Below, in pieces: positions 10,887 through 21,711 of a DNA stretch of 64,000 nucleotides. How positions within the stretch are numbered: the first letter of the stretch is position 1; each line of letters begins with the position of its first letter. The DNA is from Yamagishiella unicocca (lineage: Eukaryota; Chlorophyta; Chlorophyceae; Chlamydomonadales; Volvocaceae): assembly GCA_003116995.1 (NCBI GenBank), contig BDSL01000008.1, positions 1,879,306 through 1,943,305 on the forward strand. Reading direction: 5' to 3'. The notes under the pieces were generated by a model. That model saw only the letters and a list, made by a program, of their open reading frames with translations, searched no databases and had not been told where the DNA came from. The position numbers and the translations under genes are program-made.

Positions 10887-12454
10887 TATGCTACCAGGGG
10901 CAGCACCAAAAAAATCGCACAGATTTCTCTGATGTCCTCCAAGTCTGATGCCTGCCAGCGGAGAATGGAAGGGAAGCATCGAACCCTCAGCCAACACCCT
11001 AGGCCGCAGGAGTGAAGGTCTGTAGTAGTAACTGTTACATACAGTGGGCCCCAGACCACCCGCAACAGAGGGTGGTGGGGATCAACCCCTTCTCACCCCT
11101 TATTCAGGACCCCTGGTGCCATGAAACCTCGTAAAAGGGACCAAAAGTCCACAACTCGATGCTGCTGAATCACACAATAACACAACTGGCACCAGGGGAG
11201 ACCCCATCTGATGCCTTCAAGGCAGCCACCATGTACCACAGCCCAGCCTCCATCACGCACACTGACAGTCACTAGCACCACGACATCCCAAACACATTGC
11301 TGCACCCCCGGAGGCACAAAAGCACCAACCACACTGGATCCCGGGTCACACCCGCACCCACCCATACGCCCTGCTGGCCAATGATGGCTTGAGCCACCGG
11401 CCCTGATGCTGCCACAATGAAGGCAGCTTGGCCTCATACCAGGCTACTCACCACAACCGCAAGGAGAGGCTATTCTGCCTCACATGTGGGAGTTGCGAAG
11501 GATGAATATGAGTGGCTGAATATATATGTGCAGTAGTAATTGTGTGTTACAGATACAGGGCTCCAGGTGGAGCCATGTGTGTAGTATCTTTGTTCGTGTA
11601 AGGATCTTTGAGAAGTAATAACTTGGTAAGTACGTATTTATGAACCAGTATTAATGAATTAACACGAAATTACAGTAATTACAGGTAATTACAGTAATAA
11701 CAGTAATTACAGTAATTACAGTAATTACAGTAATTCAGTAATTATAGTAATTATTACAGTAATTATTACAGTAATTACAGTAATTATTACAGTAATTACA
11801 GTATTACAATATTATAGTAATTACAGTAATTATTACAGTGAGAATTACAATAATTACAGTAATTACAGTAATTAGGAGTATTAGAAAATAAGAATTATGA
11901 GTCAGTGTTTTTAAATAAATAAACAAGTAATTTATAATAAGTTATTTCCAAATGGAATAAAATGAGCACTTTGTAATTAAAATACGAATTTCTGATGACA
12001 ATTAACAGCCTCCAGTGAGTGAGCTATTGGGCGTAGACTGGAGGCATGGACACAATTTCCACACTACTACTGTGGAATGGATTATTGGTATGTAGAGAGT
12101 TGTGTGATAGGTAGTTTTCTTTGTGTTGGTGTACTATGACCATACATGAGGGAGAACCACCATTGGGTGCATGCATCAGCCGTTATTGGTGAGGGAATGG
12201 CCATTGCTCCTGGTTATTGAGTCCTGAGTACTCTCTTATGGCATTTTTGTCGATGTTATTATAGGATGATTGTCTGACAAGCAACAGGAGGGGGATGGCA
12301 TGCAGATAATGTATAGTGTGTGCATGTGCAAGCTGCCATATACATGTGACAAGCAAGGAGCCTGTGCTGGCTGCTGGGAACAGTGCCACATGGGCATATC
12401 CATACCTACTTCCAGGCCTTTCCCTGGTGAAAAGGGTGAGGTCATGCATGGGAT

Positions 12455-12539
12455 TCCGATCTGCCTGGATTGAACAGGCGACCTAAGGATGTCAGTTAGC
12501 TATTACAGTCCTTCGCTCTTCCAACTGAGCTAAGATCGG
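12455..12539 (-). tRNA. tRNA-Tyr(GTA), unit 4, intron-containing
   Basis: Same 85-nt intron-containing structure as unit 2. Confidence 0.93.
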
Positions 12540-12584
12540 CTCAGGTGATGTGACCACATCTGCACAAGCTCTCAGAGGGAACAC

Positions 12585-12656
12585 TATCGAGACCAGGTTT
12601 CGATCCTGGGACCTCGGGGTTATGAGCCCCGCACGCTTCCGCTGCGCCATCTCGAT
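12585..12656 (-). tRNA. Initiator tRNA-Met(CAT), unit 4
   Basis: Complete initiator-type cloverleaf with paired anticodon stem. Confidence 0.93.
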
Positions 12657-12770
12657 GCAGGAGATATGAGGACAGCATCTAGGATGGTTGTAGGAGGAGG
12701 GAATCGATCCCTCTACCACCACAATCCTGGGCAAGTTGCCCACACATCTGCCTCAGGCTTCCTCACAATT

Positions 12771-12844
12771 TGGCTCTTATCAGGATCGAACTGATGACCT
12801 TGGCGTTATTAGCACCACGCTCTAACCAGCTGAGCTAAAAAGCC
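12771..12844 (-). tRNA. tRNA-Ile(AAT), unit 4
   Basis: Full-length 74-nt form identical to unit 1, with the seven-base anticodon loop CTAATAA. Confidence 0.92.
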
Positions 12845-14401
12845 TATGCTACCAGGGGCAGCACCAAAAAAATCACACAGATTTTCTCTGATTTCCTCCA
12901 AGTCTGATGCCTGCCAGCGGAGAATGGAAGGGAAGCATCGAACCCTCAGCCAACACCCTAGGCCGCAGGAGTGAAGGTCTGTAGTAGTAACTGTTACATA
13001 CAGTGGGCCCCAGACCACCCGCAACAGAGGGTGGTGGGGATCAACCCCTTCTCACCCCTTATTCAGGACCCCTGGTGCCATGAAACCTCGTAAAAGGGAC
13101 CAAAAGTCCACAACTCGATGCTGCTGAATCACACAATAACACAACTGGCACCAGGGGAGACCCCATCTGATGCCTTCAAGGCAGCCACCATGTACCACAG
13201 CCCAGCCTCCATCACGCACACTGACAGTCACTAGCACCACGACATCCCAAACACATTGCTGCACCCCCGGAGGCACAAAAGCACCAACCACACTGGATCC
13301 CGGGTCACACCCGCACCCACCCATACGCCCTGCTGGCCAATGATGGCTTGAGCCACCGGCCCTGATGCTGCCACAATGAAGGCAGCTTGGCCTCATACCA
13401 GGCTACTCACCACAACCGCAAGGAGAGGCTATTCTGCCTCACATGTGGGAGTTGCGAAGGATGAATATGAGTGGCTGAATATATATGTGCAGTAGTAATT
13501 GTGTGTTACAGATACAGGGCTCCAGGTGGAGCCATGTGTGTAGTATCTTTGTTCGTGTAAGGATCTTTGAGAAGTAATAACTTGGTAAGTACGTATTTAT
13601 GAACCAGTATTAATGAATTAACACGAAATTACAGTAATTACAGGTAATTACAGTAATAACAGTAATTACAGTAATTACAGTAATTACAGTAATTCAGTAA
13701 TTATAGTAATTATTACAGTAATTACAGTAATTATTACAGTAATTACAGTATTACAATATTATAGTAATTACAGTAATTATTACAGTGAGAATTACAATAA
13801 TTACAGTAATTACAGTAATTAGGAGTATTAGAAAATAAGAATTATGAGTCAGTGTTTTTAAATAAATAAACAAGTAATTTATAATAAGTTATTTCCAAAT
13901 GGAATAAAATGAGCACTTTGTAATTAAAATACGAATTTCTGATGACAATTAACAGCCTCCAGTGAGTGAGCTATTGGGCGTAGACTGGAGGCATGGACAC
14001 AATTTCCACACTACTACTGTGGAATGGATTATTGGTATGTAGAGAGTTGTGTGATAGGTAGTTTTCTTTGTGTTGGTGTACTATGACCATACATGAGGGA
14101 GAACCACCATTGGGTGCATGCATCAGCCGTTATTGGTGAGGGAATGGCCATTGCTCCTGGTTATTGAGTCCTGAGTACTCTCTTATGGCATTTTTGTCGA
14201 TGTTATTATAGGATGATTGTCTGACAAGCAACAGGAGGGGGATGGCATGCAGATAATGTATAGTGTGTGCATGTGCAAGCTGCCATATACATGTGACAAG
14301 CAAGGAGCCTGTGCTGGCTGCTGGGAACAGTGCCACATGGGCATATCCACACCTACTTCCAGGCCTTTCCCTGGTGAAAAGGGTGAGGTCATGCATGGGA
14401 T

Positions 14402-14486
14402 TCCGATCTGCCTGGATTGAACAGGCGACCTAAGGATGTCAGTTAGCTATTATAGTCCTTCGCTCTTCCAACTGAGCTAAGATCGG
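14402..14486 (-). tRNA. tRNA-Tyr-like with altered anticodon ATA, unit 5
   Basis: Structure and 12-nt intron are as in the other units, but plus-strand C to T at 14453 changes anticodon GTA to ATA. Stems are intact. If transcribed it would carry A (possibly inosine) at position 34, unusual for tRNA-Tyr. Confidence 0.85.
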
Positions 14487-14531
14487 CTCAGGTGATGTGA
14501 CCACATCTGCACAAGCTCTCAGAGGGAACAC

Positions 14532-14603
14532 TATCGAGACCAGGTTTCGATCCTGGGACCTCGGGGTTATGAGCCCCGCACGCTTCCGCTGCGCCATCTC
14601 GAT
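14532..14603 (-). tRNA. Initiator tRNA-Met(CAT), unit 5
   Basis: Complete initiator-type cloverleaf with paired anticodon stem. Confidence 0.93.
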
Positions 14604-14717
14604 GCAGGAGATATGAGGACAGCATCTAGGATGGTTGTAGGAGGAGGGAATCGATCCCTCTACCACCACAATCCTGGACAAGTTGCCCACACATCTGCCT
14701 CAGGCTTCCTCACAATT

Positions 14718-14791
14718 TGGCTCTTATCAGGATCGAACTGATGACCTTGGCGTTATTAGCACCACGCTCTAACCAGCTGAGCTAAAAAGCC
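14718..14791 (-). tRNA. tRNA-Ile(AAT), unit 5
   Basis: Full-length 74-nt form identical to unit 1. Confidence 0.92.
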
Positions 14792-16394
14792 TATGCTACC
14801 AGGGGCAGCACCAAAAAAATCACACAGATTTTCTCTGATTTCCTCCAAGTCTGATGCCTGCCAGCGGAGAATGGAAGGGAAGCATCGAACCCTCAGCCAA
14901 CACCCTAGGCCGCAGGAGTGAAGGTCTGTAGTAGTAACTGTTACATACAGTGGGCCCCAGACCACCCGCAACAGAGGGTGGTGGGGATCAACCCCTTCTC
15001 ACCCCTTATTCAGGACCCCTGGTGCCATGAAACCTCGTAAAAGGGACCAAAAGTCCACAACTCGATGCTGCTGAATCACACAATAACACAACTGGCACCA
15101 GGGGAGACCCCATCTGATGCCTTCAAGGCAGCCACCATGTACCACAGCCCAGCCTCCATCACGCACACTGACAGTCACTAGCACCACGACATCCCAAACA
15201 CATTGCTGCACCCCCGGAGGCACAAAAGCACCAACCACACTGGATCCCGGGTCACACCCGCACCCACCCATACGCCCTGCTGGCCAATGATGGCTTGAGC
15301 CACCGGCCCTGATGCTGCCACAATGAAGGCAGCTTGGCCTCATACCAGGCTACTCACCACAACCGCAAGGAGAGGCTATTCTGCCTCACATGTGGGAGCG
15401 AAGGATGAATATGAGTGGCTGAATATATATGTGCAGTAGTAATTGTGAGTTACAGATACAGGGCTCCAGGTGGAGCCATGTGTGTAGTATCTTTGTTCGT
15501 GTAAGGATCTTTGAGAAGTAATAACTTGGTAAGTACGTATTTATGAACCAGTATTAATGAATTAACACGAAATTACAGTAATTACAGGTAATTACAGTAA
15601 TAACAGTAATTACAGTAATTACAGTAATTACAGTAATTCAGTAATTATAGTAATTATAGTAATTACAGTAATTACAGTAATTATTACAGTAATTACAGTA
15701 TTACAATATTATAGTAATTACAGTAATTATTACAGTAATTACAGTATTACAATATTATAGTAATTACAGTAATTACAGTGAGAATTACAATAATTACAGT
15801 AATTACAGTAATTAGGAGTATTAGAAAATAAGAATTATGAGTCAGTGTTTTTAAATAAATAAACAAGTAATTTATAATAATTTATTTCCAAATGGACTAA
15901 AATGAGCACTTTGTAATTAAAATACGAATTTCTGATGACAATTAACAGCCTCCAGTGAGTGAGCTATTGGGCGTAGACTGGAGGCATGGACACAATTTCC
16001 ACACTACTACTGTGGAATGGATTATTGGTATGTAGAGAGTTGTGTGATAGGTAGTTTTCTTTGTGTTGGTGTACTATGACCATACATGAGGGAGAACCAC
16101 CATTGGGTGCATGCATCAGCCGTTATTGGTGAGGGAATGGCCATTGCTCCTGGTTATTGAGTCCTGAGTACTCTCTTATGGCATTTTTGTCGATGTTATT
16201 ATAGGATGATTGTCTGACAAGCAACAGGAGGGGGATGGCATGCAGATAATGTTTAGTGTGTGCATGTGCAAGCTGCCATATACATGTGACAAGCAAGGAG
16301 CCTGTGCTGGCTGCTGGGAACAGTGCCACATGGGCATATCCACACCTACTTCCAGGCCTTTCCCTGGTGAAAAGGGTGAGGTCATGCATGGGAT

Positions 16395-16479
16395 TCCGAT
16401 CTGCCTGGATTGAACAGGCGACCTAAGGATGTCAGTTAGCTATTACAGTCCTTCGCTCTTCCAACTGAGCTAAGATCGG
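16395..16479 (-). tRNA. tRNA-Tyr(GTA), unit 6, intron-containing
   Basis: Same 85-nt intron-containing structure; the anticodon is the normal GTA. Confidence 0.93.
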
Positions 16480-16524
16480 CTCAGGTGATGTGACCACATC
16501 TGCACAAGCTCTCAGAGGGAACAC

Positions 16525-16596
16525 TATCGAGACCAGGTTTCGATCCTGGGACCTCGGGGTTATGAGCCCCGCACGCTTCCGCTGCGCCATCTCGAT
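16525..16596 (-). tRNA. Initiator tRNA-Met(CAT), unit 6
   Basis: Complete initiator-type cloverleaf with paired anticodon stem. Confidence 0.93.
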
Positions 16597-16712
16597 GCAG
16601 GAGATATGAGGACAGCATCTAGGATGGTTGTAGGAGGAGGGAATCGATCCCTCTACCACCACAATCCTGGACAAGTTGCCAACACATCTGCCTCAGGCTT
16701 CCTCACACAATT

Positions 16713-16786
16713 TGGCTCTTATCAGGATCGAACTGATGACCTTGGCGTTATTAGCACCACGCTCTAACCAGCTGAGCTAAAAAGCC
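16713..16786 (-). tRNA. tRNA-Ile(AAT), unit 6
   Basis: Full-length 74-nt form. A 2-bp CA insertion just outside its 3' end distinguishes this unit. Confidence 0.92.
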
Positions 16787-17097
16787 TATGCTACCAGGGG
16801 CAGCACCAAAAAAATCGCACAGATTTTCTCTGATTTCCTCCAAGTCTGATGCCTGCCAGCGGAGAATGGAAGGGAAGCATCGAACCCTCAGCCAACACCC
16901 TAGGCCGCAGGAGTGAAGGTCTGTAGTAGTAACTGTTACATACAGTGGGCCCCAGACCACCCGCAACAGAGGGTGGTGGGGATCAACCCCTTCTCACCCC
17001 TTATTCAGGACCCCTGGTGCCATGAAACCTCGTAAAAGGGACCAAAAGTCCACAACTCGATGCTGCTGAATCACACAATAACACAACTGGCACCAGG

Positions 17098-17360
17098 GTA
17101 ACTGGCCAACACCGCTAACTGGCCGGTAACCGGCCTACCCCGGTAACTGACCAACCCCGCTAACTGGCCGGTTACCGGCCTACCCCGGTAACCGGCTTTC
17201 ACTGGTGAGTGGTCGATAACCGGCCTACCCGGTTACCGTTTTACGGAACGAGCATGGGGGGGGTACCGGTTTGCCCAATTAGGGGCCGTTTTACGAAGAC
17301 CCCGGTAACCGGCCTTGCCGGTAACCAACCCCCCCCAAACTGGCCGGTAACCGGAACAAG
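17098..17360. repeat. GGTAACCGGCC-rich palindromic repeats
   Basis: Starting exactly where the tRNA array breaks off, the sequence is built of short, partly tandem blocks such as TAACTGGCCGGTAACCGGCC and CTACCCCGGTAACCGG. Many are self-complementary. A 144-codon open frame through the region has repeat-driven composition and is not called as a gene. Confidence 0.8.
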
Positions 17361-17639
17361 TGCTCCCATAGGGAAGGCAGGGCCCCAGCATATGCAGGGC
17401 CCAACAACCACAAGTACCGGGCGCAGGTGTTTTATCCGAGGCGCGCACCCAACATCGCCTCCACTTCAGGGGTGGTTGGGTGGCCATCCAGCAGACCCAC
17501 CGACCGGAGCTGCCCTGCTCGGGGTCCCATTACTTGGGCTACCTTCCCGCCCTGGGGTGGTTGGTGCCGCTGTTCGTTCCCTGTCTGGAGCCTTAGTTTA
17601 TATTTCTACTGATCTGGGCCTCATTGCAACACCAGTATG

Positions 17640-17870
17640 CTAGGTCTGGGGTCCACTGTGACAGTTGCTACTACCGACTTACATTTTGGTTTGGAGCCCA
17701 CTGTAACGAGTACTACTAGTACCAATATGGTCAGAGAGCCCAGTATGGTCAGAGAGACCACCGTAACATTTTATTACTAAAACAATATAAACTCTTGGCC
17801 TTGCTCCGTTTCAGCTAGCCACGTCCACCCGTCTCGTAGTCACAACTGTTACAGTGGGCTTGAGGCCAGA
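17640..17870. repeat. Cluster of GTAACAGT/CCCACTGT motif copies
   Basis: Several variants of one motif lie close together: TCCACTGTGACAGTTGCTAC at about 17651, GGAGCCCACTGTAACGAGTA at about 17693, a partial copy near 17758, and ACTGTTACAGTGGGC at about 17846. The array units (for example 7157-7190) and the element end at 5066 carry the same motif, so these are probably remnants of one mobile family. Confidence 0.6.
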
Positions 17871-18162
17871 AGACAGTGCTCGTCTGCAGCGGCTCTGTTA
17901 GGTGTTTCACCCACTGCATGTAGCATGATGCAATCAAGCAATGAGCAGAGGAATGGCCTTGGCTGAATGTCCCAGCATGGCAATGGCCTTGTCTGAACGT
18001 CATGAGTATTGAGTTTTCACAATTTGTGCATAACCATTGATAGTCGGCCTACACCACCTCGCGTGTATGCATGTCCTCTCGCTTGAGGAAGCGTCCCTTC
18101 AACTTTCTAGGCAGTCTACGGACGATGATACGTGCCCGACCACAACCTGCCATCTCTGGAAA

Positions 18163-20890
18163 TCAGCTTCGAGGCCGAAAAAGACGCAGCAGGTAGGCCT
18201 GCTGCTCTGCATCGCTTCCCAGCGAACGCCAGGCCGCAACGTCCACAACAATAATATGCCAGCCTAGCCGATGCAGCTGCCGTACACGAGCAGCCCAAAG
18301 ACCAGCAGGCCCGCCTCCAGCCGTCCCATCGCGTGCCTCCTCCTGCCGCTGCTCGAATCCAGCTTGGGGAGCTGGCATGCGCACATGTGGTGCAAAGCGA
18401 TCCCGCACCAGCAGCTCAAGCACCTCTCCCGTCATTGCTTCGAGGTCTGTCACGGACGGACTGGAGCGTTCAGCAGTCGAGTCTTGACTCTCGTCTGCCC
18501 CGTGCCTCGTTACGCCCACACTTCCACCGCTGCTTCGCACGTAGAGAGCCAGCCATCTGGAGGGCACTGCCACATCTACATCGTCCGGCTGCGCCACCGT
18601 CAGGCCCAATCGTCGCGTCAGCAAATATGACACCTGCAAAAAGGGACATCGTTACATGGACGCCTTCCATGCCACTTAGTCATGTGATGCTTTTGGAAAG
18701 CGGAGTTAGTGGTCTTGACCACTCTTTCGGCTAGCATACCTGGTTCCGAACCTGCTGTACCTCGTCCACTAGCTCATCACCCCGCCAATGGTAAAGAAGG
18801 TCGCGCTTTATGCGGGCCAGCTCCTACGGCAAAATAAACAAGCATACATTGGTTGAACGAGAGGGTATGTTACCTGGCACTGCGCGGGCTTCTCATAACA
18901 CGTTCACATGTTTACCATCTCGCCTTTTGCAAACAAGTGAAGCCATCATGCGCCAGGCATACGATTGATGGTGTACTAATATGCCGGCATTTTGGTCGTG
19001 ACGGTGAACTAGGAGTGCCTTAAGGGGGGACACCTGCCATCGGCACGCAATCCTCAAAGAGGCCTGACTACGGCAGTCTTCTTCCGGTGTGGCAAGAGAC
19101 ATGACGCGCTAGCTCCTTCGCGCACCTTAGGACTTCTTAGCATGGCTGCAGCCACCTCGGGAGCCCCCAGTGGCACCCACTGATCGGGCCCCGCCCCAGA
19201 TGCGCTCTTCTCAGCCGCGGCCAGCTGCTCCATCACATAGAGGAGCGCCAGGTATGGCCCCTCAATAGCCGCGTGCAGGGGCACATACTCGCTGTAAGCA
19301 GCGCCAATCCTCGCCAGGGCCTTGCGACCCAGCGGCGCCGCTACCGCCAGCACCTCCTCACGTGTGGCCCGTGGTTGACAGACCGGTGACGATGCGGAGG
19401 CTGCGGTGGGAGATGTAGGTGACACGGATCCACTGCCCGCCGATGTGGCTGCTCGGAGGCCTGGCCGCACAGCGTCGGTCGCGTATAGCAGCGCCGCATG
19501 CAGCAAGTACAGTACGGCGCACTCGTCCAGTGCAGTTGCCGGTGCAGCAGCGGCAAGCGCGCGCAGACCGGCGTCCCAAACGTCGGGTGTGGCATTGCCG
19601 TGCATTACTGCACACCATAGCAGCACGGCCCGGTGCGCAGGGCTCAGCAGCTGTCGCTTTTCCGCACCCGGCAAAGTGCCTGCGGCGGCCGCAGCCTGTG
19701 CGGCAGCAGTTGCCAGGTAGGGGGGGTGCAGCACGGCATGACTTACAAGGTGACACCTTGGGTTGTTAATCAAGAGTGTTGACACCCTGGGTTGTTAATC
19801 AAGTGCCGTAACGTCAACTAACTCCAATGGGCCAGCGCGCTTCGCACAGAGCTAATACGTCAGTCCATGAACATGATGCGGAATCAATCTGTCCTTCATT
19901 CGCCCTCAGGCCGCCCGCATGCAGGTCCAACTGAACTACGGGTCGGGGGTCGGGAGGCATACACACGTACATACCGCTTCCATCCTTAGTACGTACCTGC
20001 AGCTTCTCCAAGTACTCTTTCCCGGGCTGGTGGCCCAACCATGCGAGCATCCACGCCACGGTCACGACCTTGATCGCCTCAGCAAATGACAAACGGCAAT
20101 ACGCATTCAGGTACATCGAGCATTGAGCGAGACTATGTCTGCAATTATGCTGTGTTCAACGCAACCTACGCCAATTGGGCAAGCAGATGCAATTTACACT
20201 CCAGGCTTGGCAACGAAGCAGGACAACAAGAAGGGCTCAAAGCATGTGGGCGATCAGGGCTGCCCCGCAGACCATGCGGAGTCCAAAATATCTGCGCACG
20301 TAGGCCCTCGGCTGTGGGCCCCATCCAACGCGGTGCTCAATACGCAGCAGAAGTGTCTTGTGTGCTTTGTAGACACTGCCCTCCGCCAGGCCATTCATTC
20401 GCAATGGCACACCTGGGTTGGCTGCCCTCCATCTTTGAACCCTGCTAGCGCTGCTGCCTCCAGCGCCTTCATTGTGTCCTTAGAGGGGGGCTGTGGCGAG
20501 CGTGGCGCATCCTCCGGCATATACGCCAGCAGCGGCTGCAGTAAGCTGGCACGGTATGCGGACTGTAACGAAGGTGCAGCCGTTGGTGTCGCAGGTGCTG
20601 GCCCCTCCGCGTAAGCGACGAACACAAGAGGCATAGAGCGCAGGAGGCTTCCCACCGTAAACGGCCATGTCCGCTGCCGGTTGATGCCGCTGAAGGCGAC
20701 ATCGCCATCGGCACATCCAAAGCTGGCATCCGGATGATTCAAAACGTGAGTTAATGGATTACCAAGGTTTGGGGCTTGCTGAATTGCGTGCTGCCAGGAT
20801 TCGTCGCCTGTCCTGGCCCAGCCCAATGCCAGCGACAGCCCAGCCGCCAGCGATGCTGAAGCTGCATTGTCAAAGCAGGCGCTCGATCAG
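18163..20890 (-). CDS. RAP-domain protein, putative organellar RNA-binding factor
   Basis: Seen: exons (transcription order) up to about 20890-20413, 20077-19997, 19695-19126, 18823-18740 and 18633-18163 join in phase 0 and end at TGA 18163-18165. The C-terminus has the RAP signature: a basic/aromatic run ending RLGWHIIVVDVAAWRSL, then a QQAYLLRLF helix. This fits the family pattern of Leu-Gly-Trp, a hydrophobic strand, Trp, and a YL-containing end. Upstream are Ala/Leu-rich helical stretches (TPDVWDAGLRALAAAA; AVLYLLHAALLYA) compatible with degenerate helical repeats of the OPR/FASTK type. Known: RAP proteins act on chloroplast or mitochondrial RNA processing and translation. Inferred: organelle targeting, since the 5' end and first exon are not resolved. 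Total is over 500 residues. Confidence 0.72.
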
Positions 20891-21711
20891 TGTCGGTAAA
20901 AGCAAAATCAAGCTTACGACTTCGTGGAGACCATGTGCCAAACCTCTTTTCATTTTCGTCACTCCATTGTGGCCCGTTGCATATTGACAAAACACCTCTT
21001 GCCTCAATTACAGTGTATATACATAAAGGACGTCTGACGTGAAGGATGGGACCGAACAAGGTACTAATTTGCCCAAATTTCACAATCCTGCATTCACTCG
21101 CTGCACTTAATTACACATGAATCAATACTATGTATTGGCCGTTCACCGCAAGCATCTGACGCTGGCTGTCCTTAACTCCGACACATGTCTCGTACAACGG
21201 TAGCGCTCGCATCCCTCTTGGTTCAGTTGGCGCTGGCAGCCATCATCGGTGTACCAAACACACTCCAGAGGTTGGGCCAAAGGCATCGTTCACTTAACCC
21301 ATCCGTTGGGCACGGAAGAGCTCAGTGGTCCCTTGCTGGTCATGAAGGGCTTGCCCTTGAACACGGGCGTCCCGGCTGCGACATGGGTGAATACATCGCG
21401 CGAGTAAGGACATGCTATCGGCAATACTGGGACCATCAGGCAAATTGTGCGGTTAACAGGTAGGTTTACCTTAAATTATGATGAACCTTAGTTGGCGTAA
21501 GACGTTGGGAGTTGTTATCTGTACTGCATATTTCATTCATTCACGCCAAATCACCTCCACAGGCATTCACAATCGACACCCTTACAGCACCCGCAGCATG
21601 AATCACGTCACATTCGACTCGGATGACAACGGGCGCACCACATCGTCGGGACGCTGCTGCAGGCTGAGGCAGCCGAACTGTCGCCCTCAATCCCGCGTGC
21701 GAGGCGACACA

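Larger units (their letters stand above)
6008..17097 (-). repeat. Tandem array of ~1.95-kb units with tRNA trios
   Basis: Six consecutive copies begin with ATTAATGARTTAACA near 6008, 7784, 9717, 11650, 13609 and 15553. Spacings are 1776, 1933, 1933, 1959 and 1944 bp, and the last copy is cut short at 17097 after GGCACCAGGG. Copies are nearly identical; differences are mostly in the TAATTACAG microsatellite, which is much shorter in the first unit. On the minus strand each unit carries tRNA-Ile, tRNA-iMet and tRNA-Tyr in that order. The rest of the unit holds two small hairpins and about 0.5 kb of unique sequence including the ACAGTGGGCCCCAGACC motif. A 114-codon minus frame present in the first five units is not obviously a gene. 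Homogeneity suggests recent amplification or concerted evolution. Confidence 0.95.

Noticed and set aside
6008..17097. CRISPR-like or ribosomal repeat explanation for the array
   Set aside because: Units are about 1.95 kb and tRNA-bearing, with no spacer pattern and no rRNA sequence; the genome is eukaryotic.
17209..17643. 144-codon frame after the tRNA array
   Set aside because: Follows the GGTAACCGGCC repeats, with no motif and a compositional bias set by the repeat.
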